DNA of 64,000 bases from Polytrichum commune (lineage: Eukaryota; Streptophyta; Polytrichopsida; Polytrichales; Polytrichaceae), in assembly GCA_950295325.1 (NCBI GenBank), contig OX485806.1, forward strand, positions 54,493,169-54,557,168, read 5' to 3'. Shown here piece after piece: positions 58,561-64,000 of this stretch (positions are counted from its first letter, which is position 1; each line of letters starts with the position of its first letter). The position numbers and the translations under genes were made by a program. The notes beneath the pieces were generated by a model that saw only the letters and a list, made by a program, of their open reading frames with translations, did not search any database and was not told where the DNA came from.

Positions 58561-60239
58561 TATTTGTGAACATATGAAGGGGGATTGAAAAAAAATGTCT
58601 TTATTTTATTAATTTATATTAGTTTGATTATGTGCAAATGCTTAGGTTGTTTCTTAAATTCAAAAGTCAATAGAAGTGGCCAACACGTTGTTAAAGAAAT
58701 GATATGCCAATAGAGGTACCTTAATGGATAAATGATCTCAATGACAAAGGACTTGAAATCCATGAAGATCAAGTTAGTTTAGAACTTTGAAAACAAAACC
58801 CAACACATTGCATTCATCGAGCAATCTCCACATTATGTTCAATAAAATTGGTAATTTTTTTCAAAATTCTCAAAATCAAACCAATTGTCAAATCAAATAA
58901 AAAACAGAACCAAAACAAATGTATTTATATACTATGGTCTTCTGTTGCCTCTAAGAGGAAAAAAATCTCCACTTGTGACAATAACCTCCTTGTTCTAATA
59001 CGAGGTACAGGTGTGGACGTGGCTGCATATGCAATAGCCTCTGCATATTCAAGAAACACCATTGCTTTCGGAGGGAAGTCCAATAACTTCATCAACTTTG
59101 CACTACAAACACCAATTATCATATGAATGAGGAACGATAAAGAAATGCCAATGGAAAAATAGAAACATTAAAAAAATCCAAGGAGAAACTCATGTACTCA
59201 AACAAGTTTTTCTAGCCATTTTTTTGACATGTTCTTCATCATCCTCTACGACCATGGATTGTGTTAGTATTTGCACTCTAGGATGCTAAGCGGATAATGT
59301 ACAAAGTGGAGCAAAAATGACACTAAAGATACGGGATTTTGCCTCCTACGCAATAAGGTGACGACCATTGTTCAAACACACATGAACAAAAACACATGCA
59401 AACATCATTGACATATATTTCAATATGGTAGATTTAGAAATCAATTTGAGCAAATGCATCTAGTTTTGTTACAGTTTAGAGAATGGGCATTAATCTCAGG
59501 TGGGGGAATGTGGGTGATAGGTTAGCTAAGTGGTGAACTAAAACTAGGATTAATTGATAGACAATTATGGTGTAGAACCTTTACTAGGAGAGTAGGGAGT
59601 GTGAATTGTGTTGGGTGTGATCCAAGTATTTTTAAATGCTTGTGGTTAAGTATAATAAAGAAGAAGTACATGTGAGTCATGAACATCACCCGGACACAGA
59701 CGCATAAGGGTGGGGGTTTATGGCTGACACTACACGCCAATGAACATTCCAAGTTGCTCCCATTTTAACATTCATTTCAAATTGAGTATCTTTTTTTATC
59801 ATAAATTGATACATAGAGAACCCTATCGCCTTCTATATAGCCATTGATATATTCATTCCGTAAGAATTGCACGTTAACCTCAAGCACATATTGAACCATA
59901 GCCAATGATACCAAATGGTACATATAAATGGAAATCCTAAACTTCTTTGGTGGTTTAATGCGTAAGGTGTTGATCACAAAATTGAAGTTTGTTTTCTATG
60001 ATTTTACATTTCATTAACAATCTTGTCAACATCTTCCAATGATTCAACATTCACATCATCATCATCATCATCATCATCACGATCACTAGGGTTACAATCC
60101 TAAATCCAAAAAAAATTACAAATCATTAATGATGAAATATTAAAATTCAATCACACAAATGATAATGACAAAATGAAGAACCAAATATGTAATTAAGTAA
60201 GCTTAAAATATTTAAAATTCAAATATACTAAGTAAGTAT
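58561..60239. other. Intergenic sequence with an LTR-end fragment
   Basis: No gene is recognised. The segment 59470-59735 ends GACGCATAAGGGTGGGGG then TTTATGGCTGACA. This resembles the end of the young gypsy LTR (GACGCTTAAGGGTGGGGGG then TTTGGCCTCACA), so it is probably a diverged LTR end in plus orientation. A (CAT)n run sits at about 60050-60080. Confidence 0.45.
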
Positions 60240-62210
60240 GATTTCATATTCACACATATTAACACTCACACGCACCTACACACATTTTCATTCAAGCATA
60301 TAAACACACACACACACACATGAACATTACTACTCACACTCACATACATACTCTCACATATATATTCTTATTTATAATCACACACATTCATATTCTCATA
60401 CATACACACTTACACATTCTCATTTACACTCTCCTATACATACATTTACACACTCACGTACATATTATCACTTATACTCTCATATACACTCACATTCATA
60501 TTATCATTCACATTCATATAGACACTCACATACATGTTATCACTCACAGTCACATACACATTCATGTACATATTATCATTCACATTCATATAGACACTCA
60601 CATACATGTTATCACTCACAGTCACATACACACTCATGTACATATTATCACTCATACTCATATACACACTCTCACACATACACACATACACACTCACATA
60701 CACACTCATGTACATATTATCACTCACACTTATATACACTCACATACATGTTATCACTCACACTCTCACACATATATCCTCACATACATGTTATCACTCA
60801 CACTCACATACACACTCTCACACATACACACTCACATATACAATTTTACATCTATATACACATATTATCGCTCAAACTCATATTCTCATTCACTCTCTTG
60901 TACTTACACTCGTGTACATGCATTCTCATTCAAATTTTTATACACACACATTTTTATTCATATTTATTCATAGACACACTCATATATACACATTTTCATT
61001 CATACACATATACATATGTCTTTGTCATTCGATTTGATTAGATTGCAAACCCAAGTTTATAACTTTTGGGTTATCTGTCATACATACATTAACACACACA
61101 TTCTTACACTTACATACACATTCTTACTTATGTCCATGCACACATTCTCATTCACACTCTCACACACACATTCTCATTCACTCCTCTATACACACTCACA
61201 TTATTTCAAATTCACACATATACATTCTCATTCACACTCATACCCACATTTTCATTCACAAACACATATCTTTGTCATTGGATTTGGTGAAGATATTGGG
61301 TTCCACATTCCAAATTTCTAACTTTTGGCTTATCTCTCATACCCTTACTAACACTTTCATTCTTACACTCACACACATATTCTCACTCATATGCACATTC
61401 TCACTTATATTCATACACACATTTGCATTCACACACATACATAAACATTTTTATTCACATAAGCATATACACACATACCTTTGTCATTGAATTTGGTGAA
61501 GACATTAGGATTGCACACTTCACGTTCCTAACTTTTAGCTTATCTCTGATACCTACACTAACACACATATTCTCACTCACTTACACATTCTCACTTATAC
61601 TCATACACATATTCGCATTCACATTCTTACACACTCATACATACATACACATTTTTATTCATACACACATACAAACACATACCTTTGTCATTGGATTTGG
61701 TGAAGACATTGGGGTTACATACTCCAAGTTCCTCCCTTTTGGTTTATCCTTTATACCCACATTACACTCTCAATCTCATGTACACATTTATTATAAACCC
61801 TAATATTAAAAACATTGGGTTGCACTCTCTAAGTTTGTCGCTTTCGATTTGTCTTTCATACCCACACTTAAACTTCCATTCTCACACTCACAACTATATT
61901 CTCAGTCACACCCACATATACATTCTCTCTTACATTCTCACTTATACAAACACACATGTTCTCATTCACACTCCCACACTCTCATACTCACACACATACA
62001 TTCTCATTCACACTCCCATACACATTATCATTCATATTTTCACATACTCACTCACATTCACACACACATTTTCATTCACACACTTATACACTTACACTCA
62101 TACACACATTCTTACTCTCACACATATACACACATTCTCACTCTCACACATACACACACATTCTCACTCTCATACATACACACACTTATAATAAACCCCA
62201 ATATTGAGGC
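60240..62210. repeat. CA/TCA-rich simple repeat with a higher-order 85-bp core
   Basis: Cryptic CACACATACATTCTCATTCA-type sequence dominates. From 61019 a non-simple core of about 85 bp (CTTTGTCATTGGATTTGGTG, then AACTTTTGGCTTATCTCTCA) recurs at about 61019, 61271, 61481 and 61683, with a partial one near 61805. Unit length is about 200-250 bp. His/Thr/Ile-rich open frames over the region are artefacts of the repeat. Confidence 0.88.
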
Positions 62211-62219
62211 TAATACGAG

Positions 62220-63580
62220 ACGGAGGGTGAGAGAATGGGGGTCACGTTTTTCTCTCAAAGTCGCATCTCGGATCCGAGATGACAATTTGGAAAAATATAT
62301 CAATCCCCCCACCGAAAAATTTCACAAACAATTCAATCAAAAAAATTAAAATTAAAACCTCAATTTTTTTAATTTCCTTGAATTCATTTCAATCATTTGT
62401 GAAACTTTTTGAGGGGTGATTCTTTTATTTTGAATAAGTGGCATCTCAGATCCGAAATGTCACTTTCATAAAAACAAACAATCAACCCCATAGAAAGTTA
62501 TGCAAATTTTTTAAATAAATTCCAAAAATAATTCAAAATAATAATTCAAAAAATTCAAAACCAATGACCTCGCATGTAAAGACATATTTGTTAGTTATTC
62601 TAAAAATTTTGGAATTTTTATAAACCAGTTATAGAACATTCTCATAAAGAAGGGTATTAGTTATTCTTTCAAAAGTGGCATCTCGGATCCAAGATGCCAC
62701 TTTTTAAAAAGAAACCATCTACCTTCCAAAAAATTTTACAGTAAACTCAAAAAAATCAAAACAATTCACAAAAAATCAAAAGTTATTGACCTAACATGTA
62801 AAGACAAATTTGTGAATTCTTTTGGAAGTTTTTGGAATTTTCTAGAATCAATTATGAAACTCTTTGGGAAGGGGGGGAATCAATTTTTGTTTTCTTTAAA
62901 GTGGTATCTTGGATCCAAGATGCCATTTTTTTGTAAAGAAAACTATCTACCTCCCAAAAATGTTTACAAAAAATCCAAGAAAATCCCAAAAAATCACAAA
63001 ATCCAAACTTATTGAGCTCTTGTGTGAAGAAAAATTTGTGAATTTTTGGAATTTTTTGGAACCATCTGTGAAACTTTCTATGCAAAGGAGTTCATTCATT
63101 CTTTTGAAAGTGGCATCTCGGATTTAAAAAAAAACCATCTAATTGCTAGAAATTTTTACAAACAATTTTTAAAAAATGAAAAAAATCCAAAAAAATCCAA
63201 AAAATCACAAAATCTAATACTATTGAGTTTTTGTGTGAAGAACGTATTTTTGAATTTCGGAGAATTTTTTGAAAACTTTTTGAATTTTTTCGAATCAGCT
63301 TTGAAACTTCTGGGGGGGTCGTTTATTTTATTAGAAGTCGTATCTCGAATCTGAGATGTCACTTTTTAAAAAAAAAACTATCCCTCTTGTTTAGAATTTT
63401 TACAAATTATTCTAAGAAAATTCCCAAAAAAAACACAAAATCTAAAGCTATTGAGCTCACCATTCATGTGCGAGGACATATTTGTGAATTTTTTAATTTT
63501 GTTTTGAATGCTTTGTTTGTTGATTTGTCTTAAGGGTACATCATTGTTTTTCATAAAGTGGCATCTCGGATCTAAGATGC
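62220..63580. repeat. Satellite of about 175-235 bp units, each with a palindromic box
   Basis: The box GTGGCATCTCGGATCC + (G/A)AGATGCCAC recurs near 62262, 62439, 62674, 62901, 63109, 63336 and 63560. In the best copies it is a near-perfect palindrome. The rest of each unit is A-rich (AAAAATCCAAAAAATCACAA), then TTGTGAATTTTTGGAATTTT and a G-run. The array continues to the right. Confidence 0.88.
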
Positions 63581-63945
63581 CACTTTGAAATTAAACATCC
63601 ATCTCCTTCCCATAAATGTTTATAGAGAATTCAAACGACTTCCGATAAAATTTCAAAAATATCCGATATTTTGTCACATCAACATAGAGTTGACAATAGA
63701 AAAATTGAGGGCACATGTGTTGTTGAATATGGAAACTTGTAGAGGAGATCCAAGAGGTCACTTTGAAATTAAACATCCATCTCCTTCCCATAAATGTTTA
63801 TAGAGAATTCAAACGACTTCCGATAAAATTTCAAAAATATCCGATATTTTGTCACATCAACATAGAGTTGACAATAGAAAAATTGAGGGCACATGTGTTG
63901 TTGAATATGGAAACTTGTAGAGGAGATCCAAGAGGTCACTTTGAA
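63575..63945. repeat. 178-bp tandem duplication at the end of the satellite
   Basis: The segment starting CACTTTGAAATTAAACATCC at about 63575 is repeated 178 bases later almost without change; the open frame at 63585 recurs at 63763. A third copy begins near 63935 and diverges into a C-run. The unit retains only half of the palindromic box (GATCCAAGAGGTCACTTT). Confidence 0.92.
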
Positions 63946-64000
63946 ATAAGATTTCTATTCCCCCCCACCCCCATAAATTTTTGACAATCCCAGTCGTTGA

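Noticed and set aside
60320-61041. Long His/Thr/Ile-rich open frames
   Set aside because: They are translations of the CA-rich simple repeat in several overlapping frames, with no codon or domain signal.

Overview
The window is nuclear DNA of a land plant. It holds one complete spliced protein-coding gene (an SRPK-type kinase), decayed copies of two other plant genes (AP-2 alpha-adaptin and a plastid-type prenyl diphosphate synthase), and a dense layer of plant-style transposons. Conserved GT-AG introns, a Ty1/copia element primed by initiator-methionine tRNA, Ty3/gypsy elements, Helitron helicase remains and satellite arrays all fit a large, repeat-rich plant genome. A Plavaka-type transposase and a retrotransposon carrying a cytosine methyltransferase are not typical of flowering plants, so a fern, lycophyte, bryophyte or gymnosperm is more likely. 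That assignment is an inference.

Layout: 1-1.5 kb, upstream sequence; 1.5-3.9 kb, SRPK gene (+); 5.3-9.3 kb, dead Ty1/copia element (+); 11.0-14.5 kb, nine-exon Plavaka-like transposase gene (-) with two in-frame TAG codons; 15.4-15.6 kb, prenyl-synthase fragment (-); 16.2-18.3 kb, element bounded by long inverted repeats; 20.1-21.5 kb, solo LTR (-) with an internal minisatellite; 21.8-22.3 kb, MITE with an 8-bp target-site duplication; 22.3-27 kb, Helitron helicase remains split by a 2.2-kb insertion; 27.6-48.9 kb, a three-level nest of LTR elements; 49-51 kb, minisatellite and G-rich sequence; 51.3-53.2 kb, AP-2 alpha pseudogene (+); 53-60 kb, mostly unrecognised sequence; 60.2-62.2 kb, CA-rich higher-order repeat; 62.2-64.0 kb, satellite whose units carry a palindrome.

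The centre of interest is the nest. The outermost element (minus strand) is a Ty3/gypsy retrotransposon ordered gag - zinc knuckles - protease - C5 cytosine DNA methyltransferase - reverse transcriptase - RNase H - integrase - PHD finger. A methyltransferase (DNMT) sits between protease and RT, and a histone-reader-type PHD finger follows integrase, where chromoviruses carry a chromodomain. The DNMT segment was hit by a 2.96-kb LTR-like insertion with TG...CA ends and a 5-bp duplication (ACGTG). That insertion was hit in turn by a full-length 10.7-kb Ty3/gypsy element with an uninterrupted 2076-codon gag-pol frame, LTRs in which I saw no difference, and duplication TACTG. The outer element is dead; the innermost looks young and possibly competent.

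No rRNA, tRNA or CRISPR feature was found. All assignments come from reading motifs by eye; no database search was possible.
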